Assembly (NCBI RefSeq): GCF_013386585.1
Contig: NZ_JACARO010000015.1
Span: forward strand, 124,001 to 188,000
DNA: 64,000 nt
From: Pseudomonas sp. P7548
Lineage (GTDB): Bacteria > Pseudomonadota > Gammaproteobacteria > Pseudomonadales > Pseudomonadaceae
Direction of reading: 5' to 3'
In this document: one piece after another, positions 54,484 to 63,335 of the stretch
Numbering within the stretch: the first letter of the stretch is position 1
How the letters are laid out: each line of letters begins with the position of its first letter
Made by a program: the position numbers and the translations under genes
The notes under the pieces: generated by a model
Databases searched by the model: none
Seen by the model: the letters and a program-made list of their open reading frames with translations, nothing else
Told to the model about the DNA's origin: nothing

Positions 54484-55518
54484 ATGGATATCACTGAATT
54501 GCTGACGGCTAGCGTGCGCCGAGGCGCCTCCGACCTGCATTTGTCGGCTGGCCTGGCGCCCATGCTGCGTGTGGATGGGGAGGTGTGGCCTTTGGACGGG
54601 CCGGTGCTTTCACCTCCGCAGGTGGCGGACTTATTGAGCCCGTTGCTGAACAATTATCAGCAAAAGGATTTCGAAACATCTCTTGAAACGGATTTTGCCT
54701 TCGCGCTGCCGGGCGTGGGGCGGTTCCGCGTGAATGTGTTCCAGCAGGACCGTGGCATGGGGGCCGTATTCCGTACGATTCCCGCCGAGGTCCAGAGCCT
54801 GGAGAGTCTCGGGCTGGGCGAGGTGTTCCAGCGTATCGCCCAGTTGCCGCGTGGGCTGGTGTTGGTCACAGGGCCCACCGGGTCCGGCAAGTCCACGACG
54901 CTGGCGGCGATGATCGATTACCTCAATGGGCATCGGCGCCAGCACATCCTCACCCTCGAAGACCCCATCGAATTTATCCACCGGCCGAAAACAGCACTGA
55001 TCAACCAGCGCCAGGTGCACCGGGATACCCACAGCTTCTCGGCGGCCTTGCGCTCGGCGTTGCGCGAAGATCCGGACGTGATCCTGGTGGGCGAGTTGCG
55101 TGACCTGGAAACCATCCGCCTGGCGCTGACGGCGGCCGAGACTGGGCACTTGGTGTTTGGCACCCTGCATACCACGTCGGCGGCGAAGACCGTGGACAGG
55201 CTGGTCGACGTGTTCCCGGCCGGTGAAAAGGCCATGGTGCGCTCGATGCTGTCCGAGTCGCTGCAGGCGGTGGTGTCTCAGGTGCTGGTGAAGAAGGTCG
55301 GCGGCGGGCGGGTGGCGGCCCATGAAATCATGCTGGGCACGCCGGCAATCCGGAATTTGATCCGTGAGGACAAGGTGGCGCAGATGGTCTCGGCGATCCA
55401 GACAGGCGGGGCGTTGGGGATGAAGACCTTGGATATGAGCTTGAAGGCGCTGGTGAGCGAGGGGGTGATCAGTCGCGAGCACGCGCGGGAGAAGGCGAGG
55501 GTGCCTGCAGATATATGA
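54484..55518 (+). CDS. pilT: Type IV pilus retraction ATPase PilT
   Basis: A 344-residue hexameric ATPase that depolymerises pili. The start MDITELLTASVRRGASDLHL is family-typical; an ATG four codons upstream is also in frame. Walker A is GPTGSGKSTT, the Asp box LTLEDPIEFIH, Walker B VILVGELRDLETI (where an aspartate-rich form is replaced by GELRD, as in PilT), and the AIRNLIRE retraction motif is present near 291-298. pilU, which follows pilT in P. aeruginosa, is absent at this position; a REP element and an NlpC/P60 gene come next. Confidence 0.94.
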   Translation: MDITELLTASVRRGASDLHLSAGLAPMLRVDGEVWPLDGPVLSPPQVADLLSPLLNNYQQKDFETSLETDFAFALPGVGRFRVNVFQQDRGMGAVFRTIPAEVQSLESLGLGEVFQRIAQLPRGLVLVTGPTGSGKSTTLAAMIDYLNGHRRQHILTLEDPIEFIHRPKTALINQRQVHRDTHSFSAALRSALREDPDVILVGELRDLETIRLALTAAETGHLVFGTLHTTSAAKTVDRLVDVFPAGEKAMVRSMLSESLQAVVSQVLVKKVGGGRVAAHEIMLGTPAIRNLIREDKVAQMVSAIQTGGALGMKTLDMSLKALVSEGVISREHAREKARVPADI

Positions 55519-55541
55519 GGTCTTATCGACGCTGAAACCAA

Positions 55542-55631
55542 TGTGGGAGCGGGCTTGCTCGCGAAGGCGGTGTGTCAGTCAACTTTTGTATCGACTGAAC
55601 CACCGCATTCGCGAGCAAGCCCGCTCCCACA
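55542..55631. repeat. REP/REPIN inverted repeat, type B
   Basis: Ends TGTGGGAGCGGGCTTGCTCG and inverse, in the convergent spacer between pilT and the NlpC/P60 gene. Confidence 0.9.
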
Positions 55632-55655
55632 TGTTGTAACGCGTTCAGCCAGTAA

Positions 55656-56294
55656 TCAGCGCTGAACGATGCGCAGGTTGTTCTGCTCTTTAGGCAACAC
55701 CCGCTTGGCAATCACGTAGTTCTTGTCCCAGAACGGCTTTTTCAGCGTGTCGATGCTGACGGCCTTGCCGCGACGCGGTGCGTGGATAAAACGATCATTG
55801 CCCAGGTAGATGGCAACGTGGTTGACCTGGCGGCTCTTCAATTTGAAGAACAACAGGTCACCGGGTTTCAGGTCCTTGCGATCAACCTTCAGCCCGTGGC
55901 CGGCGGCCATGGCGTTGGAAGTGCGCGGCAAATCCACGGCTTTTACGTCGTTAAACGCATATTTCACCAAACCACTGCAGTCGAACCCTTTACTTGGGCT
56001 GCTGCCGCCCCAACGATAAGGAGTACCGAGCACGTTGACGGCGCGGCTGAGGACGTTGCTGCTTTGCTTGGTGTTGCTGGCAGCCAGTGCGGTGTGAACA
56101 GCTTTACCGTGAACCTTGCTCACTTGAGTCGGGCGGTTGACGGTCAGCTTTACCGACTTGGCGGTGCTCGGTGTGCTGTGGACTTTAGGGGTGAAACCAT
56201 TAACGTTCGGAAGTCGTTGCTCACGATTGGTGGCGTGGGCGGCCAGTGGCATTAATAGGCAGATGGTTAGCCATGTCTTGAAAAATGGTCGCAT
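55656..56294 (-). CDS. NlpC/P60-family peptidoglycan endopeptidase
   Basis: A 212-residue secreted cysteine peptidase. A signal peptide (TWLTICLLMPLAAHA) lies at about 7-21, then a basic linker of about 60 residues, then the NlpC/P60 domain. The catalytic Cys is in FDCSGLVKYAFND, His in VNHVAIYLGN and the third polar residue in HAPRRGKAV. It probably cleaves stem-peptide bonds in the cell wall. I chose the ATG directly before the signal peptide; the upstream in-frame extension has no signal features. A 250-base spacer with no gene lies upstream. Confidence 0.9.
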   Translation of the reverse strand: MRPFFKTWLTICLLMPLAAHATNREQRLPNVNGFTPKVHSTPSTAKSVKLTVNRPTQVSKVHGKAVHTALAASNTKQSSNVLSRAVNVLGTPYRWGGSSPSKGFDCSGLVKYAFNDVKAVDLPRTSNAMAAGHGLKVDRKDLKPGDLLFFKLKSRQVNHVAIYLGNDRFIHAPRRGKAVSIDTLKKPFWDKNYVIAKRVLPKEQNNLRIVQR

Positions 56295-56544
56295 TAGGCG
56301 TGGCTCTTTTAGGTTTGCGCGCAACTTTATAACAGCTTTTTGTGTCGTTCTCAGGCCGTTTGTCGACTGAACCTTGACGTCAAAATCAGGAAATACGCGA
56401 CGAATCGCCGCAATTGTCCTACACAAGTCAGGTGGCATAAGGCTTTCAGGGGAGGGAAGATACCATTTGCCGTACGTCGGGCGCCCGTAAAAAAGTCACA
56501 AAGAAAATGAAAAAATTTATCTATCGAGGCAAAAGAGGTCCTTC

Positions 56545-56973
56545 ATGAACACCTATCGACAGGATTATTCCCAGCCAGACACCCATAGCAAGGTGATTGG
56601 CTACCTGCTGTGGATTTTCGGTTTTACCGGTGCACATCGCTTTTATTACGGCAAACCGGTCACCGGCACGATCTGGTTTTTCACCTTCGGCCTGTTGGGC
56701 ATCGGTTGGCTGATTGACCTGTTCCTTATCCCGGCCATGGACCGTGAAGCGGACCTGCGTTTTACCGCCGGACCGATCGAATACAACGTGGCCTGGATTC
56801 TGTTGGCGTTTCTTGGCGTGTTCGGCGTGCACCGCATGTACCAGGGCAAATGGATTACCGGCCTGATCTACCTGCTGACCGGCGGTTTGTTCCTGGTGGG
56901 GGTGCTGTACGACTTCTGGACGCTGAATACACAGATTTCGGTCCGCAATGCCGAGCGCAACGCCGGGCGATAA
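56545..56973 (+). CDS. TM2-domain membrane protein with two repeats
   Basis: A 142-residue inner-membrane protein made of two tandem TM2 units. The TM2 signature appears as GFTGAHRFYYGK (about 26-37) and GVFGVHRMYQGK (about 90-101), each followed by two hydrophobic helices. Function is unknown; TM2 proteins are widespread and small. It is preceded by a good AAAGAGG ribosome-binding site and followed by a REP element. Confidence 0.87.
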   Translation: MNTYRQDYSQPDTHSKVIGYLLWIFGFTGAHRFYYGKPVTGTIWFFTFGLLGIGWLIDLFLIPAMDREADLRFTAGPIEYNVAWILLAFLGVFGVHRMYQGKWITGLIYLLTGGLFLVGVLYDFWTLNTQISVRNAERNAGR

Positions 56974-56991
56974 GATTTGTGGAGATCCAAA

Positions 56992-57081
56992 TGTGGGAGC
57001 GGGCTTGCTCGCGAATGCGGAGTGTCAGTCACCGAATTTACTGACTGAACCACCGCATTCGCGAGCAAGCCCGCTCCCACA
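56992..57081. repeat. REP/REPIN inverted repeat, type B
   Basis: Ends TGTGGGAGCGGGCTTGCTCG and inverse, between the TM2 gene and the end of pyrX. Nearly the same as the element at 55.5 kb, including CAGTC and GACTGAACCACCGCATTCG in the spacer. Confidence 0.9.
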
Positions 57082-57098
57082 TTTTTACCATGCCCGCT

Positions 57099-58370
57099 TT
57101 AGGCCTGGTAGCTGATGCGTCCGTCTACCAGCGTGTAACGCACCGTCGCCGGCAAGCTATGGCCGATGAACGGGCAGTTTTCACCCTTGGACAACCACTG
57201 CTCCCCTGCAACCGTGGAGCTGGCCGGATCAAACAGCACCAGGTCGGCCGCCGAACCCACGGCCAATTTGCCCGCTGGCAGGCGCAGTGCCTGGGCCGGG
57301 CCTGCGCTCAGGCGGGCCAACAGGGTCGGCAAATCCAGCAAACCATCCTCCACCAGCGTCATTGCCAGCGGCAGCAACAGTTCGACACTGCTGATGCCCG
57401 GCTCGGTCGCACCAAACGGCGCCAGCTTGGCATCCCGCTCGTGGGGTTGGTGATGGCTGGAAATCGCCGAAACCACACCGGATTTGACCGCCGCGCGCAA
57501 ACCTTCGCGGTCGGCCAGGGTGCGCAGCGGCGGCTGCACGTGGTACAGGCTGGAGAAATCGATCAGCGCCTCGTCCGTCAGGATCAGCTGGTACAGCGCC
57601 ACGTCCGCCGTTACCGGCAGGCCACGGGCCTGGGCCTGGGCGATCAGGGCGACACCGCGTGCGCTGGTCAACTGGCTGAAGTGCGCGCGTACGCCGCTTT
57701 GTTCCACCAGCAGCAGGTCGCGGGCCAGGGCCACGGTCTCGGCGGTTTCCGGAATGCCCGGCAGGCCGAGGAAGCTGGCCACAGCGCCTTCATGGGCCAG
57801 GCCGCCTTCGGCCAGGTCGCGGTCCTGGGAGTGGAAGATCACCGTCAGGTCGAAGGTGGCCGCGTATTCCAGGGCGCGCAACAGCGTGCGGGTGCTGCGA
57901 AAGCTTTCCAGGCCATTGCCGAAGGCCACGCAACCGGCGTCGCGCAGTGCGATCAGCTCGGCGAGCTGTTCGCCTTCCAGGCCTTTGCTCAGGGCGCCGA
58001 TAGGGAACACCTTGCAATTGCCGGCTTCACGGGCGCGGTCGAGGATCAGCTCGGTCACGGCCGAGGTGTCGAGGATCGGCTTGGTATGCGGCGGGCAGCA
58101 CAGGCTGGTCACGCCACCGGCCGCAGCGGCGCGGGTTTCGCTGGTGATGTTGCCTTTGCGGCTGTAGCCCGGCTCGCGCAGGGCGACGTTCAAGTCCACC
58201 AGGCCAGGTGCAGCCACCAGGCCTTTGGCGTCGATGCTTTCAACTGCGCTGAAACCCGCAGGCGTCGCGCCGATGGCGATGATCTTGCCGGCTTCCAGGT
58301 GCAGATCGGTAACGTGATCCAGGCCGCTGGCCGGATCGATGACTCGGGCGCCGAGAATGCTGAGCTTCAC
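57099..58370 (-). CDS. pyrX: Catalytically inactive dihydroorotase-like subunit PyrX (PyrC')
   Basis: A 423-residue amidohydrolase-fold protein. In real dihydroorotases the metal site begins with HxH in DLHVHLREPG; here it reads [10 protein letters not shown], so both histidines are lost (N61 and A63). Later metal and substrate residues are also altered (FHSQDRD in place of the usual [11 protein letters not shown]). Pseudomonas aspartate transcarbamoylase is known to need such a pseudo-dihydroorotase for assembly of its dodecamer. The gene overlaps pyrB by four bases, matching this structural role. An active dihydroorotase must be encoded elsewhere. Confidence 0.94.
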   Translation of the reverse strand: MKLSILGARVIDPASGLDHVTDLHLEAGKIIAIGATPAGFSAVESIDAKGLVAAPGLVDLNVALREPGYSRKGNITSETRAAAAGGVTSLCCPPHTKPILDTSAVTELILDRAREAGNCKVFPIGALSKGLEGEQLAELIALRDAGCVAFGNGLESFRSTRTLLRALEYAATFDLTVIFHSQDRDLAEGGLAHEGAVASFLGLPGIPETAETVALARDLLLVEQSGVRAHFSQLTSARGVALIAQAQARGLPVTADVALYQLILTDEALIDFSSLYHVQPPLRTLADREGLRAAVKSGVVSAISSHHQPHERDAKLAPFGATEPGISSVELLLPLAMTLVEDGLLDLPTLLARLSAGPAQALRLPAGKLAVGSAADLVLFDPASSTVAGEQWLSKGENCPFIGHSLPATVRYTLVDGRISYQA

Positions 58371-59371
58371 TGGGCGTTCTCCTGCTCGAATTGACGTTGC
58401 GCGGTTTGCCCGCTCATGGCCATGGACAGCACGGCCATGCGCACGGCGATGCCGTAGGTGACTTGGTTGAGGATCACCGACTGTGGGCCGTCGGCCACTG
58501 CCGACTCAATCTCTACCCCACGGTTGATCGGGCCCGGGTGCATCACGATGGCATCCGGCTTGGCGCCGGCCAGGCGCGCAGTGGTCAGGCCGAACAGGCG
58601 GTAGAACTCGCCCTCGCTCGGCAGCAGGCCACCGGCCATGCGCTCGCGCTGCAGGCGCAGCATGATCACCACGTCCACATCCTTGAGGCCTTCGGCCATG
58701 TCGGTGTAGACCTTCACGCCGTATTGCTCGATGCCGATCGGCAGCAGGGTTTTGGGTGCGATCACGCGGATATCCGGGCAACCCAGGGCCTTCAGGGCCA
58801 GCATGTTCGAACGTGCCACCCGCGAGTGCAGGATGTCGCCGACGATGGCCACCGAGAGGTTTTCAAAGCTGCCCTTGTGCCGACGGATGGTGAGCATGTC
58901 GAGCATGCCCTGGGTCGGGTGGGCATGGCGGCCATCGCCGCCGTTGATGATCGCCACCTGCGGGCATACATGCTCGGCGATGAAGTGCGCGGCGCCGGAG
59001 TCGCCGTGGCGTACCACGAACATGTCGGCGGCCATGGCTTCCAGGTTGCGCAGGGTGTCGAGCAGGGTCTCGCCCTTGCTCGCCGACGAGGTGGACACGT
59101 TCAGCGTGATCACGTCGGCCGACAACCGCTGGGCGGCCAGTTCAAAGGTGGTACGGGTGCGGGTCGAGTTCTCGAAGAACACGTTGCAGATGGTCTTGCC
59201 GCGCAGCAGCGGGACCTTCTTCACCGCCCGGCCACCGACTTCAAGGAACGAGTCGGCGGTGTCGAGGATTTCGGTGAGCAGTTCGCGGGGCAAACCGTCG
59301 AGGGACAAGAAGTGTTGCAACTGGCCCTGAGCATTGAGCTGCAGCGGGCGCTTGGCATCTAGAGGCGTCAT
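58367..59371 (-). CDS. pyrB: Aspartate carbamoyltransferase catalytic subunit
   Basis: A 334-residue enzyme that makes carbamoyl-aspartate, the committed step of pyrimidine synthesis. The carbamoyl-phosphate loop is [15 protein letters not shown], followed by the SSASKGET loop and the C-terminal [12 protein letters not shown]. The N-terminal extension of about 30 residues ([20 protein letters not shown]) is typical for the pseudomonad class A type, which binds nucleotides there. It pairs with PyrX. pyrR lies 24 bases upstream. Confidence 0.97.
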   Translation of the reverse strand: MTPLDAKRPLQLNAQGQLQHFLSLDGLPRELLTEILDTADSFLEVGGRAVKKVPLLRGKTICNVFFENSTRTRTTFELAAQRLSADVITLNVSTSSASKGETLLDTLRNLEAMAADMFVVRHGDSGAAHFIAEHVCPQVAIINGGDGRHAHPTQGMLDMLTIRRHKGSFENLSVAIVGDILHSRVARSNMLALKALGCPDIRVIAPKTLLPIGIEQYGVKVYTDMAEGLKDVDVVIMLRLQRERMAGGLLPSEGEFYRLFGLTTARLAGAKPDAIVMHPGPINRGVEIESAVADGPQSVILNQVTYGIAVRMAVLSMAMSGQTAQRQFEQENAQ

Positions 59372-59395
59372 CGCGGGGACTCTTTACAAGGCGGT

Positions 59396-59902
59396 TTAAA
59401 GGGCGAGGTCTTGCAGTTCGAGTTCGAGCGGCGTAGGACCGGACAATTTTACCCGCTGGTGGGCTTCCAGCGACAGTGTGGCGCCGACCACATCCGGGCT
59501 GATCGGCAATTCGCCGGCGTCGAGGTCGAGCAGGCATACCAGGGTCACGCTGGCCGGGCGGCCGTAGTCGAACAGTTCGTTCATGGCGGCACGGATGGTG
59601 CGGCCGCTCATCAGTACGTCGTCGATCAGCACCAGGTGCTGGCCTTCGATCTCGAACGGCAGGGCAGAAGGGCGCACTTGCGGGTGCAGGCCGTTCTGGC
59701 TGAAGTCGTCGCGGTAGAAGGACACATCGAGGGTGCCCAATGGCGAATCGCTGCCCAGCGCTTCCAGCAGCGCCTGGGCCACCCACACACCGCCGGTGCG
59801 AATGCCGATGAAGCGCGGCTCGCTGATGTTGCGGTGTTGCAGATGGGCCGTGAGGCTTGTGGCCATCTGGCTGATCAGTTCGGCGGGGTTCGGCAGGCTC
59901 AT
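59396..59902 (-). CDS. pyrR: PyrR, bifunctional pyrimidine regulator/uracil phosphoribosyltransferase
   Basis: A 168-residue phosphoribosyltransferase-fold protein. The PRPP-binding motif is [20 protein letters not shown], and the N-terminal [14 protein letters not shown] is the family signature. In Gram-positive bacteria PyrR attenuates pyr mRNA; in Pseudomonas its role in control of pyrimidine genes is less clear. I chose ATG at 59902 as start. It begins the pyrR-pyrB-pyrX unit, since a terminator separates it from ruvX. Confidence 0.93.
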   Translation of the reverse strand: MSLPNPAELISQMATSLTAHLQHRNISEPRFIGIRTGGVWVAQALLEALGSDSPLGTLDVSFYRDDFSQNGLHPQVRPSALPFEIEGQHLVLIDDVLMSGRTIRAAMNELFDYGRPASVTLVCLLDLDAGELPISPDVVGATLSLEAHQRVKLSGPTPLELELQDLAL

Positions 59903-59951
59903 GCAGGCTCCTTCAGGACCTTGCCGCAGGCAGGGTCCGGGCTCAAACGTA

Positions 59952-59973
59952 AAAAGACGCGGCAAGCCGCGTC
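59952..59973 (-). terminator. Rho-independent terminator after ruvX
   Basis: On the minus strand GACGCGG-CTTG-CCGCGTC is followed by TTTTTACG. It lies 3 bases after the ruvX stop and separates algH-ruvX from the pyr operon. Confidence 0.88.
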
Positions 59974-59975
59974 AG

Positions 59976-60413
59976 TCAGGATTCAAATAAAGCGGTGTTT
60001 TCATCCAGCCAGCCCTGCAACAACAAGGCGGCGGCGATGGCGTCCACGGGGTTGTCGCGGTAGCTGCCCTTTTGCCCGCCACGGTCACGGCGCTCACCCT
60101 TGGCTTCAAAGGTGGTCAGGCGTTCGTCGTGGGTATAGAAGGGCAGGTTGTAGCGGCCGTTGAGGCGGCGGGCGAATTTCTCGGCGCGCAGGCACATGTC
60201 GCTGGGCGTGCCATCCATGTTCAAGGGCAGGCCGACCACCACGGCGTCGGGCTTCCACTCTTTAATGAGGGCTTCGACCTGGTTCCAGTCCGGCACGCCG
60301 TTCTGGGCTTTCAAGGTGCACAGCTCGCGGGCCTGGCCGGTAATGACCTGGCCGACCGCCACGCCGATCTGTTTGGTGCCGTAGTCAAACCCCAGAATCA
60401 GACGCAAAGCCAT
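59976..60413 (-). CDS. ruvX: RuvX/YqgF, Holliday-junction-resolvase-like nuclease
   Basis: A 145-residue RNase H-fold protein. The first catalytic Asp is in ILGFDYGTKQIGVA, Glu in the VVGLPLNMDGT region, and the late Asp in YRDNPVDAIAAALLLQ. The family processes the 16S rRNA 5' end and may also act on branched DNA. The start overlaps the stop of algH (ATGA). A terminator immediately follows. Confidence 0.94.
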   Translation of the reverse strand: MALRLILGFDYGTKQIGVAVGQVITGQARELCTLKAQNGVPDWNQVEALIKEWKPDAVVVGLPLNMDGTPSDMCLRAEKFARRLNGRYNLPFYTHDERLTTFEAKGERRDRGGQKGSYRDNPVDAIAAALLLQGWLDENTALFES

Positions 60414-60982
60414 CAGGCGTGCCCTGCCTGGCTGGTCAGCAGGCTGAGGTTGACCCGCAGCTTGGCCGCCGCTGCTTCCAGGCGCAGTTCGCTGGGGGTG
60501 TTGAACAGGATTTCGGCATCGAACGGGCAGGTCAGCCAGGCATTGCTGGCCAGTTCGGCCTCCAGCTGGCCAGCTTCCCAACCGGCGTAACCCAGGGTGA
60601 TCACGCTCTGCTCGGGGCCTATGCCGTCGGCGATGGCAAACAGCACGTCCTGGGACGTGGACAGCGAAACCCCTTCAAGGTCGACCGTGGCCTGGAACTT
60701 CGGCCCGGTGGGGTGCAGCACGAAACCGCGATCGGTCTGCACCGGCCCGCCGATGTAGATGGGTACATGTTGGCAACGGGCTGGCGGATCGATTTCCGGG
60801 CGCAGTTGCTCAAGGATATCCGCCAGGTTCAGCTCTTGCGGGCGGTTGATCACCAGCCCCATGGCACCATTGGCCGTGTGCTCGACGATGTAGGTCAAGG
60901 TCTGCGCAAAGTTCGGGTCAGCCATGTGGGGCATGGCGATCAGGAATTGGTGCTTGAGGTAGGTCGGGCTGACATTTTTCAT
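60413..60982 (-). CDS. algH: YqgE/AlgH family protein
   Basis: A 189-residue cytoplasmic protein of the UPF0301 family. Conserved stretches are FLIAMPHMADPNFAQTLTYI, GAMGLVINRP, IYIGGPVQTDRGFVLH and ITLGYAGWEAGQLE. In P. aeruginosa the locus was linked to alginate regulation; a biochemical activity is unproven. I chose the start MKNVSPTYLKHQF from family conservation. It is coupled to ruvX by overlap. Confidence 0.93.
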   Translation of the reverse strand: MKNVSPTYLKHQFLIAMPHMADPNFAQTLTYIVEHTANGAMGLVINRPQELNLADILEQLRPEIDPPARCQHVPIYIGGPVQTDRGFVLHPTGPKFQATVDLEGVSLSTSQDVLFAIADGIGPEQSVITLGYAGWEAGQLEAELASNAWLTCPFDAEILFNTPSELRLEAAAAKLRVNLSLLTSQAGHA

Positions 60983-61064
60983 GTCCGCTAGTGTGGCGGT
61001 GGAGGGGCGAACTGACAAGCCGGGGATGCATGGCATGCCCACCTTTCATGTCAAACGCGAACCC

Positions 61065-61148
61065 TGTAGGAGCCGGCTTGCCGGCGATAGCGTCCGCATG
61101 GGCATCGCAAGACCTGAGGGCCGCATCGCCGGCAAGCCGGCTCCTACA
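61065..61148. repeat. REP/REPIN inverted repeat, type C
   Basis: Ends TGTAGGAGCCGGCTTGCCGG and inverse, between tonB (just 3' of it) and algH. The same subfamily as the element at 30.0 kb. Confidence 0.9.
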
Positions 61149-61159
61149 GGGGATCTGCG

Positions 61160-62065
61160 TCAGTTGCTGGACAGGCGGTCGCCCTTGGCGAACTTCCAGG
61201 TGCGGATGATTTCCAGGCGGTCGACGTCGTTCAGGTCCCCGGTAAATGGGGCAAAGGGCGCGGCCAGGCGCACGATGCGCTGGGCGGCCTGGTCCAGCAG
61301 CGGCTGGCCGGACGATTCCAGCACCTGCACTTCATAGAGCGTGCCGTCGCGGTTGATCGACACCAGCAAGCGCAAATTGCCGTAAATCTGCTGGCGACGT
61401 GCCTCATCCGGGTAGTTGAGGTTGCCGATGCGCTCGACCTTCTTGCGCCATTCGTCCTTATACCAGGCGCCTTTGTCGCGCATGGTCGAGGCGGCGTTCA
61501 ATCGGTAGATACGCGGGCGCTTGGCGTACAGCTGCTGTTCGTTGGCCAGTTCGGCTTCCAGGCTGGAGATCTGGTCGGAAAGCTGCGAGCTGTCGAAGGT
61601 TGGCGCCGGCTTCACCGGCTCTGGGGTTGGTTCGGTCTTGGCCTTTTCGCGCTGGGTCGGGGCTTTTTGCGGCTTGGGCGCGACGGTGGTCACGGCGGCC
61701 TTGGGGGCGGCCTGCTTGACCTCGGGCTTGGGGGCCGGAGGCGGGGTGACTTTATTGACCTTGTTGTCCTGGAACGGCGCCACTTCGGTGGTCTTGGGCA
61801 CGGCCTTCTTGTCGAGGGTGCCACTGCCTTGCTGGTTCTCCTGGGCGAGAAAGTCAGCTTTTTCCGGCTTTTTCTCGCTTTTGAACGTGGCGAGGGTGAT
61901 TTCCAGGGTCTGGGTGATCTGCTTGGGCTCGACCATGGTGAACCCCACGCCGAGGATCAGGGCCAGGTGAATCAATGCGGCCAGGAACAGGGTAAATCCG
62001 AGCCGATCAGCCGGGCGCACGCCACTGTGGGAGAGTTCGGGGGGCAGGTCGGACGGGAGTGTCAT
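61160..62065 (-). CDS. tonB: TonB-family energy transducer
   Basis: A 301-residue inner-membrane protein that spans the periplasm and energises outer-membrane transport or motility-related complexes. One membrane helix lies at about 25-44 (LFLAALIHLALILGVGFTMV). A long Lys/Pro/Ala-rich middle (about 95-155) and a C-terminal TonB domain (NLNYPDEARRQQIYGNLRLL, LESSGQPLLDQAAQ) complete it. It corresponds in place to tonB3 of P. aeruginosa, which influences twitching motility. No exbB/exbD is adjacent. A terminator-like hairpin abuts its start and no ribosome-binding site is obvious. Confidence 0.88.
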   Translation of the reverse strand: MTLPSDLPPELSHSGVRPADRLGFTLFLAALIHLALILGVGFTMVEPKQITQTLEITLATFKSEKKPEKADFLAQENQQGSGTLDKKAVPKTTEVAPFQDNKVNKVTPPPAPKPEVKQAAPKAAVTTVAPKPQKAPTQREKAKTEPTPEPVKPAPTFDSSQLSDQISSLEAELANEQQLYAKRPRIYRLNAASTMRDKGAWYKDEWRKKVERIGNLNYPDEARRQQIYGNLRLLVSINRDGTLYEVQVLESSGQPLLDQAAQRIVRLAAPFAPFTGDLNDVDRLEIIRTWKFAKGDRLSSN

Positions 62066-62070
62066 GACAA

Positions 62071-62122
62071 AAAAACCAACATCGCGCGTTTCACAGGTGG
62101 GGCATGATAGCGCAATGTTGGT
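62071..62122 (-). terminator. Terminator-like hairpin between gshB and tonB
   Basis: On the minus strand ACCAACATTGCGC pairs with GCGCGATGTTGGT (one internal mismatch), followed by a run of seven T in all. It would end gshB transcription. The T-run ends only 3 bases before the tonB ATG, so it also forms the immediate tonB leader. Confidence 0.7.
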
Positions 62123-62142
62123 GCGTGTCCGGCTGTTCTATG

Positions 62143-63096
62143 TCACTTGGCTTGTAGCTTGCGCTCGATGGCGGCCATCAACATTTCGCCGATGTTGGTA
62201 CCAAAGGCGTTGTCGATCTCGCGGATGCAGGTCGGGCTGGTCACGTTGATTTCGGTGAGGTTTTCACCAATCACGTCCAGGCCTACAAACAGCAAGCCTT
62301 TTTCGCGCAGGGTCGGGCCGACCTGGGAGGCGATCCAACGGTCCTTGTCCGACAGCGGGCGTGCTTCGCCACGGCCACCGGCCGCCAGGTTGCCGCGGGT
62401 TTCACCGGCTGCCGGGATGCGGGCCAGGCAGTAATCCACGGGCTCGCCGTCGATCATCAGGATGCGCTTGTCGCCGTCCTTGATCGCCGGCAGGTACGCC
62501 TGGCCCATGATCTGCTGGGTGCCCAGCGCGGTCAGGGTTTCCAGGATCACCGACAGGTTCGGGTCGCCGGCGCGGTGACGGAAAATCGAGGTGCCGCCCA
62601 TGCCGTCCAGCGGCTTGAGGATCACATCACCGTGCTTGGCGGCGAATTCACGCAGCACGTCGGCACGGCGGCTGACCACGGTCGGCGGCGTGCACTGCGG
62701 GAACAGGGTGGCAAACAGCTTTTCATTGCAGTCGCGCAGGCTCTGCGGCTTGTTGACGATCAACACGCCGGCACGTTCGGCCTGCTCCAGCAGGTAGGTG
62801 GAGTAGACGAACTCCATGTCGAACGGCGGGTCCTTGCGCATCAGGATCACGTCCAGATCGCTCAGCGGGCTGTCGATTTCGTCGGCCAGCTCGAACCACT
62901 TCTCCGGGTTGGCGAACACCTGCAGCGGGCGCATGCGTGCGCGGGCCTCGCCGTCGCCCTGGTAAAGGTCGCGCTGCTCCATGTAGAACAGGGTCCAGCC
63001 GCGGGCCTGGGCGGCCAGGAGCATGGCCAGCGAACTGTCCTTTTTATAGGAAATGCTGGCGATAGGGTCCATGACAATGCCGACGCGAACGCTCAT
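62143..63096 (-). CDS. gshB: Glutathione synthetase
   Basis: A 317-residue ATP-grasp enzyme that adds glycine to gamma-glutamylcysteine. The N-terminus RVGIVMDPIASISYKKDSSL is typical of GshB. The ATP-grasp glycine loop is KPLDGMGGTSIFRH, and the metal/ATP site is GLDVIGENLTEINVTSPT. Length is normal. It is divergent from pilG across 239 bases, in the same order as P. aeruginosa. Confidence 0.97.
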   Translation of the reverse strand: MSVRVGIVMDPIASISYKKDSSLAMLLAAQARGWTLFYMEQRDLYQGDGEARARMRPLQVFANPEKWFELADEIDSPLSDLDVILMRKDPPFDMEFVYSTYLLEQAERAGVLIVNKPQSLRDCNEKLFATLFPQCTPPTVVSRRADVLREFAAKHGDVILKPLDGMGGTSIFRHRAGDPNLSVILETLTALGTQQIMGQAYLPAIKDGDKRILMIDGEPVDYCLARIPAAGETRGNLAAGGRGEARPLSDKDRWIASQVGPTLREKGLLFVGLDVIGENLTEINVTSPTCIREIDNAFGTNIGEMLMAAIERKLQAK

Positions 63097-63335
63097 GGGG
63101 GATTTCCTCTAGCAAATTAGGGCGCATAAAAGTGGCGTCAGAGTGGCGCTGCGGCTGTTGTGGGTCAAGGAAAAACCACCGGGCAGGCCGCTCGATAGAT
63201 TGCACCCCAAGACTGTGCTAAAAAGACTGCCACGGTGCAGCAGCCCTTGGATTCCAAGGCTTGCGGCGCCCATCCTGTGAGACATCAGGCAGTACACACC
63301 GAAAACCGATTCGCTGTGGCGATGGTAGAGCAGAT

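Noticed and set aside
57099..58370. Active dihydroorotase (pyrC)
   Set aside because: The HxH metal site is replaced by N-V-A, so hydrolytic activity is very unlikely.
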